Shown here piece by piece: positions 49,470 to 59,078 of a DNA stretch of 64,000 nucleotides. The stretch's first letter is position 1. The number at the start of each line of letters is the position of its first letter. Below the pieces are notes generated by a model, which searched no databases, had not been told where the DNA came from, and saw only the letters and a list, made by a program, of their open reading frames with translations. This DNA comes from Tridacna crocea. Lineage: Eukaryota > Mollusca > Bivalvia > Cardiida > Cardiidae. The DNA is taken from positions 57,051,159-57,115,158 of the forward strand of contig OX031059.1 in the NCBI GenBank assembly GCA_943736015.1, in the 5' to 3' direction. A program made the position numbers and the translations under genes.

Positions 49470-49683
49470 CTTTTCCAAACAATATTATCTTACTATACCA
49501 AATGTGGAAGGCAGCTTTTGATAACATGGTTGTTACATGCAAAATTGATGGCAATTTCTACTTTTCCAACAATATATTTTACCCTTGAAAGACAAATTCA
49601 TCGTTTGAGTCCCATTGATTTTGTCATCTGCTACTGCATTCAATTTGGTAAAGTTTAAAAACTTGTCATCTTGTAAAGAGCAA
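49470..49683 (+). mobile_element. hp-A relic
   Basis: GATGCTTTTCCAAACAATATT; hairpin eroded; right arm TTTGTCATCTGCTACTGCATTC and CATCTTGTAAAGAG recognisable. Confidence 0.55.
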
Positions 49684-49744
49684 AGAGGAAGATTCTGTTG
49701 TTAAAGATCACAGACAAATCAAATAAAAATAGCTAATTTACATG

Positions 49745-50146
49745 CATCTTAGCAAGCCAAGGCTGACGATTCAATACGTTACTCTATCCTTGGCAGATTG
49801 AGTTTGAGTTTAACATTCCCCTGATATGCTTTTTCATTGGATGCAGCCAGCTCTAACTGCAACGAATAAAATCGCTTGTAGCATTTCATCTTTGATAAAA
49901 ATAGAGCAAGGTTGCTACCTTTCGAATAGAAGGTAAACATGGAAACCCACATGGACGTCTGCTTATCGCTTCATGTGTATTCGTAAGCGGTTTGTAAAAC
50001 GATATTTCATTGGCTTTTAGAAATATGATGTAAATTGGGGTAATAACCAGCATCCAATAGAGGGTGCGTGGCACGAATCTCGAAATCGGGCTCAATCAGC
50101 CAAGGTAAAATCCACGTAGTGATCATAACCTTGGCTCACGAAGATG
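49745..50146. mobile_element. MULE-like TIR element, copy 2
   Basis: TIRs CATCTTAGCAAGCCAAGG and CCTTGGCTCACGAAGATG. A 9-bp direct repeat ATTTACATG flanks it (49736-49744 and 50147-50155). A second inner inverted pair (TTGGCAGATTGAG / CTCAATCAGCCAAGG) lengthens the terminal complementarity. A 9-bp duplication with long TIRs is the Mutator-like pattern. Confidence 0.78.
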
Positions 50147-50209
50147 ATTTACATGGAGATCTAAAAGGCCTGTTATAAAGCCTTTTGCACAGAGAGAAAC
50201 AAAAGCTTG

Positions 50210-50440
50210 TTAACTCATTACCAAACAACAAAATTTTTGGTTTGTCCAAAGCGAAAGCATTTGGAGACAACAAAATAAAGTTGACCTAGAAATTTTAAAT
50301 TTGTTTTGTGAAGAGTAGAAAACATTGTAGGAAAAGGAGAAAATATTGTTTACCAGCATTTTCTCCTTTTCCCACAATGTTTTTTTAAAGCCTTCTTTCT
50401 AAGGGTCGTCAAAAGCAGGGATTTTGTGGTAATGGGTTAA
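50210..50440 (-). mobile_element. hp-A MITE
   Basis: TTAA 50210-50213 and 50437-50440. Hairpin with ATATTGTTTACCAGC tip and a T7 run in its second half. Confidence 0.93.
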
Positions 50441-51157
50441 AATTCATAGACACAGTTAAAGATGCCTGTCTACAGCCGGTGAGCAGAAACGCTGTTAAAT
50501 TTCAACAAGAAAAATAGAATGGTACAGAAATCTGTCCTTTGTGTACACAAGGATAAATTAAAGAAACACGGGGGTTTGTGTGAAAAACCAAAAATTGTCC
50601 AGAAGAAAACTGGCTGACGATCGAAGGTGTAAACAATGGCGGTGACTCACGGAAATTTATCGTTGGTTTCCGCCTAGAGTCGGATACGGTGTAACTTATA
50701 TATAGGCCTTGATCTCTGTCTAAAAATAGAGCAACAGAGAAGCATCCATTTTCCTTTATTTACCGCATCAAGGCCAAGGCCAAGGCCAAATATAGTCACG
50801 TTACAGAATGCATGATCATCATACGAATCTACCCGAGTGTATAACGGATATCGAAAATCTTCGATTCAAAATCCGGAAACAACCAGTCTGTTTACATTGA
50901 AGGCCGCAGTCCGCGAAATGCATTTTCTATCAGGCGTAATCTAAGCAACTGTGCAACCGTCAGGCGCAATATTTGGCATAGATATATAAGAATGACTATA
51001 TTTTGATAAAAACAAAATGAATTAAAACAGGCTTAAAATGAGTATTATTATTGCCTCTTTAAGTGGTACAAAATATATTTGAGCCATGCTCTGGCAAAAG
51101 GGGCTTAATGTAAGACAAACTTTCAAAGTGGTTCAAATGGTGCAAATTTTCCTTGCT
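50441..51157. other. unique MITE-free block, possible promoter-like motifs
   Basis: About 720 bp, GC-richer around 50580-50960. AACAATGGCGG at about 50632 and TTATATATAGG at about 50696 are promoter-like words. A GGCCAA triplet repeat sits near 50771. The ATG there opens only a 13-codon frame. No gene is called. Confidence 0.35.
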
Positions 51158-51338
51158 AGGGTTATAACATTGTAGTAAAAGGAAAAAAATACTAGTTACC
51201 AGCATTTGCTCCTTTTCTCAAAATGTTTTCCACTTCAATTTTTGATTTGAATTTCAATTTTTTATTCACATTTATTTTGTCATCTGCAAATGCTTTCAAT
51301 TTGGAATTATCTAAAGTTTTGTCGTTTCATTAAGATTT
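51158..51338 (+). mobile_element. hp-A MITE, left arm missing
   Basis: Begins at the hairpin (ACATTGTAGTAAAAGGAAAA), then CTAGTTACCAGCATTTGCTCC, and a clear right arm (CATCTGCAAATGCTTTCAATT) ending TTTTGTCGTTTCATTAAG. Confidence 0.8.
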
Positions 51339-51424
51339 AAGTAATATATGAGAATTTTTAAAGTAACAATAGCTGCCAAAAGTATATTAAGTAAATTAAC
51401 TCATGCCATGTTAAAGAATGGATC

Positions 51425-51690
51425 CTGGTACGGTAGCTCAGTGATTAAGATTCTGGCTCAGGACCTGCAGGTTGCAGGTTTGATACCTCAGGTTGTGCTG
51501 AACTTTTTTTCTAGCCATTTTTCGCCTATCTCCTAGTAGACAGTCCCTTTGGAAAGAAAGTTGTGCTGGTGCTGCTGTGAGAAAGCCAGGAAACATATGG
51601 GTGCTTCATTGACCAACATGATATGACCCAAGTTGTTAAAGTGGCGTCATACTGCTATACAAACCAAAACTAAACCAAACCAAAAGCACG
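51425..51690 (+). mobile_element. tRNA-derived SINE
   Basis: GGTAGCTCAGTGATTAAGAT (A-box) and AGGTTGCAGGTTTGATACC (B-box). Body TTTTTCGCCTATCTCC and GTGAGAAAGCCAGGAAACAT. Tail of AAACC repeats. Diverged from 47269-47528; no clear target duplication. Confidence 0.85.
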
Positions 51691-51750
51691 GAGATTAATG
51701 TGAAGATGAGATGTTATTGTGGGGTTGGTCCAAGTGTTAAGGCCCCCATT

Positions 51751-51835
51751 CACGATCAGAGTTTTCGTCAATTATTTGATGTCAAGTAATTGATATCAAT
51801 TAATTGACAACAAAATTGATCGTGTATGGTGGATA
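51751..51835. mobile_element. small foldback (CCCCCATTCACGATCA)
   Basis: CCCCCATTCACGATCA at the left pairs with TTGATCGTGTATGGTGG at the right; inner GTCAATTATTTGA/TAATTGAC stems. Its first bases resemble the CCCCCCGTTCACAC ends of 53400-54713. Confidence 0.6.
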
Positions 51836-52193
51836 TTGACGGTGAATTATTTGAACGATCAAAGCTCTGTTGATATTTTTTGACGGCTCATCAATGTATG
51901 CTGATATCGCTTCATGCATGATGGTATCTTTTTTTTCTGTATTATTGGCCTCACCAGATTCAGAAGTTCATCATATGATGCAGAGTCCATTCTCAGGAAA
52001 TTCCTGTGATCTTACGGTTCATTGTCCCCTAACTCTCTGAGCAATCAGGCAGAAGAAAAACTTGCCAGGCTGTTAGTATTGTTTACCGGAATGATGTAGA
52101 TACAGAAAAAAACAAATCCTAAGTTATACATGGTTCTTTGACATAATTATGTGGTGTTTACCAGCGTCACATGGAATCTTGGTTTAACTCATT
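51836..52193. other. no recognisable feature
   Basis: About 360 bp; nothing supported beyond possible continuation of the preceding foldback. Confidence 0.4.
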
Positions 52194-52412
52194 ACCGCAC
52201 AACGAAATTTTAGGTTTGTCCAAATCGAAAGCTTTTGTAGACAACGAAATAAATGGGACTGAAAAGTAAAAGTTTACTATGGGAAGGGTAGAAAACATTG
52301 TGGGAAAAGGAGAAAATGCTGGTTACCAGCATTTTCTCCTTTTCCCACATGTTTCCTAAGGCCTTCTCTTTCAGGGTCATCAAAAAGTCGTCATTGTGTG
52401 GTAAAGGGTTTA
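52194..52412 (-). mobile_element. hp-A MITE
   Basis: TTAA 52194-52197; right flank TTTA. Hairpin perfect except one base lost (CCCACATGTTTCC). Confidence 0.92.
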
Positions 52413-52454
52413 TGTCTCATGTGAAAAGGCTTTTAGTAATTTTAGAGTGTCAGT

Positions 52455-52545
52455 CATGGGAATAGAACCCCCACCCTCCAGTGACCCAGAACATCATGTT
52501 CATGAGTGACTGCTCCACCAACTGACCTATGCGGGCAAGTAAAAC
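52455..52545 (-). mobile_element. tRNA-like SINE head
   Basis: On the minus strand GCATAGGTCAGTTGGTGGAGC (A-box) is followed after the usual spacing by GGGGGTTCTATTCCC (B-box). No acceptor or complete cloverleaf was seen. Confidence 0.6.
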
Positions 52546-53182
52546 AAGTTATATTTTGGAAAGAAATAAAGATCGAAAGCAGACAATATATTATTTCGCT
52601 GTATTTAAATAGTGCTTTTTGAATAAATTATGTACCTTTTCAAAGAGAGGGAGTGATAGTATAAGGGAAGAAATTCATGGTCACGAAGAAATTCATGGTC
52701 ACAAACCTTAGGGCAGGCAAAACAGCTGCTGAGAGACACTGTTTATTAACATTATGTAGGTGTGTGTCTTAAGTTCATCAGATTTTATTTTGTTCATTAA
52801 TCTTCAAAGAGCCTTTCACAACTAAAGCTGTCTTTGTTGCCAGTATAGATATAGGTCAGATTGCACAAAACATGGAGTTTGCTTTTTGGCCTTCTCCGAC
52901 TGTGTTACTGAGACATTTATTTTAAGTGCACACTTGAGATTGCAATTATTTTGGCCTCCATTGTAGAATTCAGTTTATTACTGCTTGGTTCCTGTAAGAT
53001 ACAGAATGAAACCCATCCTAAGTTAAGCCTGGTCTTTTAATGTGGTCAATGTGTAGCACCAACATACATGACCTCAGTTGAACACTGTAATTTCAGATGG
53101 CCAGCCCTTGATCTGAACCCACACCCTCTACTGGCCTTACACCAGATGTTTATCATTGATCCATTTAGGCTGGTCATTGATT
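52546..53182. other. spacer with 18-bp doublet and a SINE head
   Basis: GAAGAAATTCATGGTCAC is duplicated in tandem at 52667-52702. A minus-strand tRNA-like head (TAAATGGATCAATGATAAAC; TGGGTTCAGATCAAGG) lies at about 53105-53172. A K-palindrome arm (GGTCAGATTGCACAAAACAT) lies near 52855. Confidence 0.5.
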
Positions 53183-53242
53183 GATCATCTGCAAATTATT
53201 TCAATTTGGACATGTCTAAAGTTTTAAAATTAGGTAAAGAGT
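53183..53242 (+). mobile_element. hp-A right-end fragment
   Basis: ATCATCTGCAAATTATTTCA..ATGTCTAAAGTTTTAAAATT..GGTAAAGAGTA. Confidence 0.65.
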
Positions 53243-53781
53243 AGCATTCTAACATTTGGAAATGAGATGCAATACTTAAAAGTAACAACTTACTGACTAT
53301 GGCTTACTTGCAAAAGCTTTTTTTGGACACAAACTGGGAAGAAATATTTTGATGAAATCTCTAATTATTTTCCTTTAAACATTTTCCAAATGATCCTTAC
53401 CCCCCGTTCACACAGAGCTGCGACTCTAGGACGATCATCCCGATCAAGCCACGATCTGAAAAAGTATTGGATCGGGGCCGATCGGGGCCGATCGGCGTCT
53501 AAATGGAGCAATTTGGCAAATTATGGTCTTCATTACAACTGTACTACGATGCTCCCACGTCCAACACGCTGCTGACACGCTTCTACTACGATGCTACGCA
53601 GACTTGCCGACCAGCGGCCGCGTTTACTGCATATATACTACGCTTCCGCTACGACATTCAAGATCATACTACGACACTAAAAGACTGTAAGACGATATCG
53701 CTACGGTGGTGCCGACCATTTCACGCTTGCGGTACGCTTTTAGTACGATTTCGGCGATGATGTATATATATATCTTGGCTT

Positions 53782-54172
53782 TCAAACATTATTTTTCACT
53801 TCTTTCCAAACAATAGCGGGATCATCAGGCTGAGGAGTTTCTGTGGAAGGAAGAGCACCATCTTAAACGGTCGAAGGCTCGCCATGCTCTTTTCCGGTGT
53901 AATGCAGAGAAATGACCCCCATTACAAAATGACCCATGGGTCATTTCTCGACGTAGAATAATGACCCAGGGATAATTTTTCTATGTCGAGAAATGTCCCA
54001 TGGGTCATTCCTCTACGTCGAGAAATGACCCGGGGGTCATTTTGTAATGGGGGTCATTTTTCTGCATTACACCGGCCTCAGGACTTTCTGCTGCAAGATT
54101 TTCAAGGTCTTGAGTCACAGAGCTTGCAACTGCAGATTTTTCACGGCCTTTACTGCGGGGTTTACGTGGCAT
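53782..54172 (-). pseudogene. exon-like fragment interrupted by a foldback
   Basis: ATG at 54170-54172 in good context (GAAAATGCC) opens MPRKPRSKGREKS..VTQDLENLAAESPE, a basic, AT-hook-like start followed by an acidic stretch. The foldback 53894-54075 then interrupts. Beyond it one frame reads PSTETPQPDDPAIVWKEVK after an in-frame TAA; another frame is open but more hydrophobic. CCAAT (minus strand, 54282-54286) lies about 110 bp upstream. It may be a captured host 5' exon or the element's own protein; now broken. Confidence 0.4.
53894..54075. mobile_element. foldback MITE (CCGGTGTAATGCAGA ends)
   Basis: CCGGTGTAATGCAGAGAAATG and CATTTTTCTGCATTACACCGG are inverted repeats continuing through ATGACCC..ATTACAAAATGACCC. 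Inner repeats of TCGAGAAATGACCC and GGGTCATT alternate, so the whole 182 bp folds. Nested in the exon-like fragment. Confidence 0.9.
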
Positions 54173-54729
54173 TTTCAATTTTTGCAACAATTACTGTAAC
54201 AAGATGTGCAAAATTCGAAGTCTCAACTGCAAATGATTGTGAAGAATGATGCCGCCCTTTGTATGTAGTTGACAGATGATGATTGGTCAAATATCAGCGC
54301 TATAAAAACAAACTGCTGACTGATAGGTCGTAGTATGATTGGCATAAGTTCTTGGTAGGTCTCCGTAGGATCGTCAGGATCGTAGAGAGATCGTAGTGGG
54401 AACGTAGTAAGAACGTAATGGGAGCGTTGTAGGAGCGTACTCGATATGTTCCCGACTGTACTACGCTTTTACTGCGCTCTTACTACGATCATAAAGATCT
54501 CCCCCCAATGCTTCCACGCTGCTTGTACGATTAAGGCACTTCTACTACGCGTAGAGCTTCCCGATCATGAAGACCCTACCATGAAGACCCTACCGCGATC
54601 ATACTGCGCTTATGAAGACTCCACTACGTTATTCCTGCGATTTGTCACGATCGGCCACGTTTTCGGCCACGCTTTGATCGTAGTAGAAGCGGCGTCTATG
54701 TGTGAACGGGGGGTTATGGGCTGATTTAA

Positions 54730-55060
54730 GTACAAAGGTAGGTGTATAGGTCTTCTCTTTCAAACACCTTGTGGACACTCTAGTAGCAGTCCACAACTGT
54801 GAAAGTTGGACAGAATCTTGGTCTTGATAATATCTTAGATGAGTTTGAAAATGGGTTGATTGAAGTTAAAGATTACGATACTGGGACTGTGTACTGAAAG
54901 AAGGTCACTTAGACAGATTCTAAAAAAGCTTTCATACACACCAGAGGCCACATTTCATTCGGATTACTGATGAAAGTTTGTAAGAATGTTATTTTGGAAG
55001 AAACAAATTTTAAATTGGTCATGTGAGGTCAAAGAGGCCTGAGTGAATGACTTTAGGGCA
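54730..55060 (+). repeat. two diverged 145-bp HINE monomers
   Basis: CACCTTGTGGACACTCTAGTAG and AAGTTGGACAGAATCTTGGTC.. GATGAGTTTGAAAATGGG, then TCATACACACCAGAGGCCACA. Same unit as 34510-36540. No head or tail of the element is present. Confidence 0.75.
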
Positions 55061-55504
55061 CTTATGTCTACATTCCCACAGTATGTCTAAAGTTTTTGTG
55101 GTATTTGTATATTTGTAGCACTATGAGTTCAATATTGAATTTTGAAGACCATGATTGTATTGTATTTTTTGCAAAGCCAACAAAAGTAAACCCAATTAAA
55201 CAAAATTTTTCTAAGACAAATGATTTTTATTGTACCACTCGGATACGGAATTTAGGCATGTTGAAATACACAGGATGAGGCCATCGATTGTGGAAATATT
55301 ATTTCTTTATTAAAAAAGAGTTTCACCTGCTGATAGCCCTCTATTGGCACAATGATAAAGACAAATTTTGTGCACCAATTGTTTGGGCTTTTTCATTTCA
55401 AAATCAGTTTGTACCTTGGCTTGTTTGTCCCATGATTGGGTGCTATTCCATTGGATTGTTCATTAATATCTATAGATTTGAATAATGGATTGTAATTTTG
55501 GGAA

Positions 55505-56772
55505 TTAATCCTTTACTGAATGATCTCTGGATTTCAAGAACCTGAGATGGAATCCTTTTGAAAACATTGTGGGAATCAGAGAAACCAGCATTTTCTCCTT
55601 TTCCCTTATTGTTTTCTACCCTGCTTGAAACAAAATTCAATTTTTGGGTTCTGTTTATTTTGTGGTCTGCAAGTGCTCTCAGTCTTGACCAGTCTCAATT
55701 TTTAGCTCACCTGAGCATGAAGTGCTCATGGTGAGCTTTTGTGATCGCCCAATGTCTGTTATGCGTCATGCGTCTGTTGTCCACAATTTCTTTAAACATC
55801 TTCTCCCAAACCACTAGGCCAATCTTGATGAAACTTGGCAGGGATGTTCCTTGGGTGAAGCTCTACCAAAGTTGTTCAAGAGATTGAATTCCATCCTTAA
55901 CTCTGGTTGCTATGGCAACCAAAGGGGAAAAATGGAAAAATCTTTGAAAATCTTCTTCTCTGAAACTAGAAGGCGTAGAGCTTAGATATGTGGTTTTCAG
56001 TATCTCCTAGTGGACCTCTACCAAGATTATTCATAATGATGCCCCTGGGGTCAAAACTGGCCCCGCCCCGCGGGTCACAAGTTTGAAACATAGCAACAAA
56101 GAAGGAAAACTTTAAAATTCTTCTTCTCTGAAACTAGATGGCGTAGAGCTTTGATAGTTAGTATGAAGCATCTCCTAGTGGACCTCTACCAAGAATGTAT
56201 GTATGATGCCCCTGGGGTCACAAGTTTGAAACATAGGAACAAAGAAGGAAAACTTTAAAATTCTTCTTCTATGAAACTAGAAGGGGAAAAGCTTTGATAT
56301 TTATTATGTAGTATCTCCTAGTGGACCTCTACCAAGAATGTTCATATGATGCCCCTGGGGTCAAAACTGGCCCTGCCCCAGGGGTCACAAGTTTGAAACA
56401 TAGGAACAAAGAAGGAAAACTTAAAAAATTAAGGAGTAGAGCTTTGATATTTGGTATGAAGTATCTGCTAGTTGACCCCTACCAACTTTGTTCACATGAT
56501 GTCCCTGGGGTCCAAACTGGCCCAGCCTCGGGGGTCACAAGTTTGAAACACAGGAACAAAGAAGGAAAACTTTACAAATATTTTTCTCTGAAACTGTAAA
56601 TGGTAGAGCTTTGATATTTCATTATGTAGCATCTTCTAGTGGACCTCTACCAAATACGATATGTTGATCTTTTCGGAAAAGAAGAATTTTCATTGTAGAC
56701 CTTTACTGCTTAGTACTCAGGTGAGCGATATAGGACCATCATGGTCCTCTTGTTTTTGTTTGGTAGAGTTAA
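55505..56772 (+). mobile_element. hp-A MITE containing a HINE-like element
   Basis: TTAA 55505-55508 and 56769-56772. Left arm TCCTTTACTGAATGATC, hairpin with a centre deletion (AGAGAAACCAGCATTTTC), right arm to ACCAGTCTCAATTTTT at 55703, then resumes TTGTTTGGTAGAG after the insert. Confidence 0.93.
55704..56755 (+). mobile_element. HINE-like element (AGCTCACCTGAG..CTTGTT)
   Basis: Head hairpin AGCTCACCTGAGCATGAAG / GTGCTCATGGTGAGC. Five units marked by GACCTCTACCAA near 56013, 56181, 56323, 56474 and 56642 (142-168 bp). Tail CTCAGGTGAGCGATAT + AGGACCATCATGGTCCT (56732-56748) + CTTGTT. It sits in the T-run of an hp-A right arm. Confidence 0.94.
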
Positions 56773-57096
56773 ATCTTTATGGCCAAAGATATCTCAAAAT
56801 CATAGTTTTCACATATATTTACATGGTGTCACTCTCTATCCAACATGCATTCTACTGCCGAGGGATGTCACTCTTGACTCTTCCTAATGATCAAAGGGAG
56901 ACCAACGATACACAAATAATTCTAACTACTCCATGAGTACTCCTCCTTCAACTGAAAAAGTACTCATTTGCTTAGTAGGTTGACTTTCTTGCAAATATTT
57001 GAATAACATTTCTTTTTCTCTCAAATTATTAATTCCGCACAATAGTTTCCTTTACAAATACCACTCCAGCATTTTCAACACTTTGATGTAAGACAC

Positions 57097-57608
57097 TGCA
57101 GTTACTTTATACATGGATATTTATGTGTGGCAAAAATTTTGCAAAATACGGATTATGGACATTTTTTGTGCTGAAATGTTTGCGAACTCAAGGAATTCAT
57201 TATTTGTTTGTATACTTTGTGGTAAAATATGCTAAGAGAATTTTCCAAATGCAGGAAATTGCAAAACTTTCTACTTATATAGTATCTTTTTTTGAGCTTA
57301 GCTATACAGTTTCTTTTTCAGCTTAGCTGAATTTTATTTTCTGCAAAATGCTTTCAATTTCAGTGTAAAATTTTAATATTTGGAGTTAAGTTAAAAATCT
57401 TTTTTCTGTTAAATTATATGCTGCTAAGTATGACTCACGGTCCTTTCGCAGACAGTGTAGATCAAGATAAAGTTGCATAGAATTTGAGGTTTAATACTGG
57501 ATCTCCACTGTCTGATAAGGACATATTTCTCTTCCTCCCTCCTCTTAGAAAAAGCAAAAGTTAAGTTTTTACTAATGGCTTGAAGTTTCATATCACTTAT
57601 TTAGCAGG
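57097..57608. other. spacer with hp-A end fragment and K palindrome
   Basis: 57322-57389 is an hp-A right end (TTTTCTGCAAAATGCTTTCA .. TTTGGAG + TTAA). 57450-57525 holds K arms (CAGACAGTGTAGATCAAGAT / ACTGGATCTCCACTGTCTG). The rest is unassigned. Confidence 0.55.
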
Positions 57609-57810
57609 TTAACCCATTAACACAATCCCTATGTTTGACAACCCTGAGAATGAAGCCTTTCAAAAACCAGCATTTTCTCCTTTTCCCACAATGTTTTCTA
57701 CCCTTCACCAAAAAAAAAAAAAATCCAATTTTCAATCACTTTTATTTTGTTGTCTGCAAATGCTCTCGATTTGGACAAACCTAAAGATTTGTCATTTGGT
57801 ATTGAGTTAA
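57609..57810 (+). mobile_element. hp-A MITE, first hairpin half deleted
   Basis: TTAA 57609-57612 and 57807-57810. GCCTTTCAAAAACCAGCATTT shows the deletion ending at the hairpin centre. A14 run in the right arm. Confidence 0.92.
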
Positions 57811-57922
57811 GGGTTGACTTGAACTTCCAATGTTTCTCCAAGAAAATCCAAATGTGAAAATTACAGAAAGTATCAGCTGGACAGAACTCTTACAACTTTT
57901 CTGATTTGAGGGAACCTGCTGT

Positions 57923-58171
57923 TTAACTCTTTTCTCCTTAGATACTCATTTCTACGCATTGCTTGTAGGAGCCTTTGAAAAACATTGTGGCAAAAGGTGA
58001 AATTGCTCGTGACAAGGAATTTTACCTTTTCCCATAATATTTTCTATACTATCTAAAGGTGTCGTATACGCATAAAGGTGTCGTATACACATAAGAAACG
58101 GCTGCATCCTTGCTGTTATTTAGGGTCATTTAGAGATAACCATAGAAATGCCTTATTGGGTAAAGGGCTAA
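57923..58171 (+). mobile_element. hp-B MITE with arm duplication
   Basis: TTAA 57923-57926; right flank CTAA. AAAGGTGTCGTATACGCATA is directly repeated as AAAGGTGTCGTATACACATA. Hairpin right half mutated (GACAAGGAATTTTACC). Confidence 0.9.
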
Positions 58172-58401
58172 CTCTTTACCAGATGCCAAAATGCTACCAT
58201 GGTTTAGATTTAAGAGCATTTGCAGACAACATATTAAATTTAGCTCATGCGATGGAAATTGTCACTGACAGAATAGAAAACCATGTTGGAAAAGGAGAAA
58301 ATGCTGGGTACCTACTAGCATTTTCTCCTTTTCCCACAAGGCTTTCAAAAGGCTCCATCTTCAGGGTAATTAAAACCAGAAATTGTTTTGTAAAGAGTTA
58401 A
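58168..58401 (-). mobile_element. hp-A MITE, abutting hp-B
   Basis: Left flank CTAA shared with the previous copy, right TTAA 58398-58401. Hairpin tip extended (GCTGGGTACCTACTAGC). Confidence 0.88.
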
Positions 58402-58560
58402 CGCTTTACCATTTGATTCCATTTTTCAATGACCTCGAGAAGAAGGCCTTTTTGTAAACAATATGGGAAAAGGAGAAAATGCTGGTAAGCAATTGATCAT
58501 TGAAAAAGAAAAGTTTTCTATTGGACCATATTTAAATTGTTGGTAGCAAATGCTTTCAAG
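58398..58560 (+). mobile_element. hp-A MITE, truncated
   Basis: Shares TTAA 58398-58401. Left arm and first hairpin half present (GGGAAAAGGAGAAAATGCTGG); second half gone; breaks off at GCAAATGCTTTCAAG where the next copy starts. Confidence 0.8.
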
Positions 58561-58794
58561 TCTTTACTACACAATGACAACTTTTAATGCACCTGAGGAA
58601 GAATCCTTCAGAAAACATTGTGGGAAAGGAGAAAATGCTGGTAACCAGCATCTTTTTCCTTTTCCCACAAAGTTTTCTAAGTTTTCAAAGCAAAACTGCA
58701 CCAAATCATTTGAGCCACTTTGAAATTGTCGTCTGCAAAATTAATGCATTCAGTTTGGATAGGTCTAAAATTTTGCTGTATGGTAACAGGTTAA
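58561..58794 (+). mobile_element. hp-A MITE (GCACCA..TTTGAGCC subfamily)
   Basis: TCTTTACTACACAATGACAAC start without TTAA; right TTAA 58791-58794. Hairpin with CATCTTTTTCC in its second half. Confidence 0.88.
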
Positions 58795-58830
58795 TTTAGT
58801 CAAGTACAAATTTCCTTGTTTTGTAAAGAG

Positions 58831-59012
58831 TTAACTTTACCACTCAATGAGATTTTAGACTTGTGCAATTTGAAAGTAACTGCAGACTGCAAATTAGATG
58901 CAGTATAAATGGTTAGTTTCATCTCTAAATTGGTAGAAAACATTATGGTAACAGGAGAAAATGCTGTGGTACCAGCATTTTCTTTTTTTCCCACAATATT
59001 TTCAAAATAAAA
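58831..59012 (-). mobile_element. hp-A MITE, 3'-truncated
   Basis: TTAA 58831-58834 (also ends a scrap TTGTTTTGTAAAGAG). Hairpin tip GCTGTGGTACCAGC. The element stops at CACAATATTTTCAAAAT plus an A10 run. Confidence 0.82.
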
Positions 59013-59078
59013 AAAAAAGCCAAGAGAACATCAAGAGAAGTGAATACAGTATTTAAATTAATGATTTGAAGCAATTTT

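Larger units (their letters stand above)
53400..54713. mobile_element. 1.3-kb TIR element with TTA target duplication
   Basis: Ends CCCCCCGTTCACACAGAGC and TCTATGTGTGAACGGGGGG are flanked by TTA at 53397-53399 and 54714-54716. Subterminal regions are GC-rich and full of TACTACGAT-type words on the left and CGTAGTA/AACGTAGTAAGAACGTAA-type words on the right, giving many dispersed inverted sites. A 3-bp TTA/TAA duplication fits the PIF/Harbinger group. Inside are an exon-like fragment and a nested foldback. No transposase was recognised. Confidence 0.85.
55085..57096. repeat. J repeat copy 1, split by insertions
   Basis: The left piece 55085-55504 (GTGGTATTTGTATATTTGTAG .. ATTGGGTGCTATTCCATTGG) and the right piece 56773-57096 (ATCTCAAAATCATAGTTTTC .. 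AATTATTAATTCCGCACAATA) together align with the continuous copy at 59079-59825. The gap is exactly one hp-A element containing a HINE. Confidence 0.85.

Noticed and set aside
50632-50706. ATGGCGG start with nearby TATATATAGG as a new gene start
   Set aside because: The frame closes after 13 codons and the TATA-like word lies downstream of the ATG. Kept only as a note on the unique block.
54300-54310. Perfect TATAAAAA as a promoter for the exon-like fragment
   Set aside because: It is a plus-strand TATA word, whereas the fragment is on the minus strand. Only the orientation-independent CCAAT is cited.
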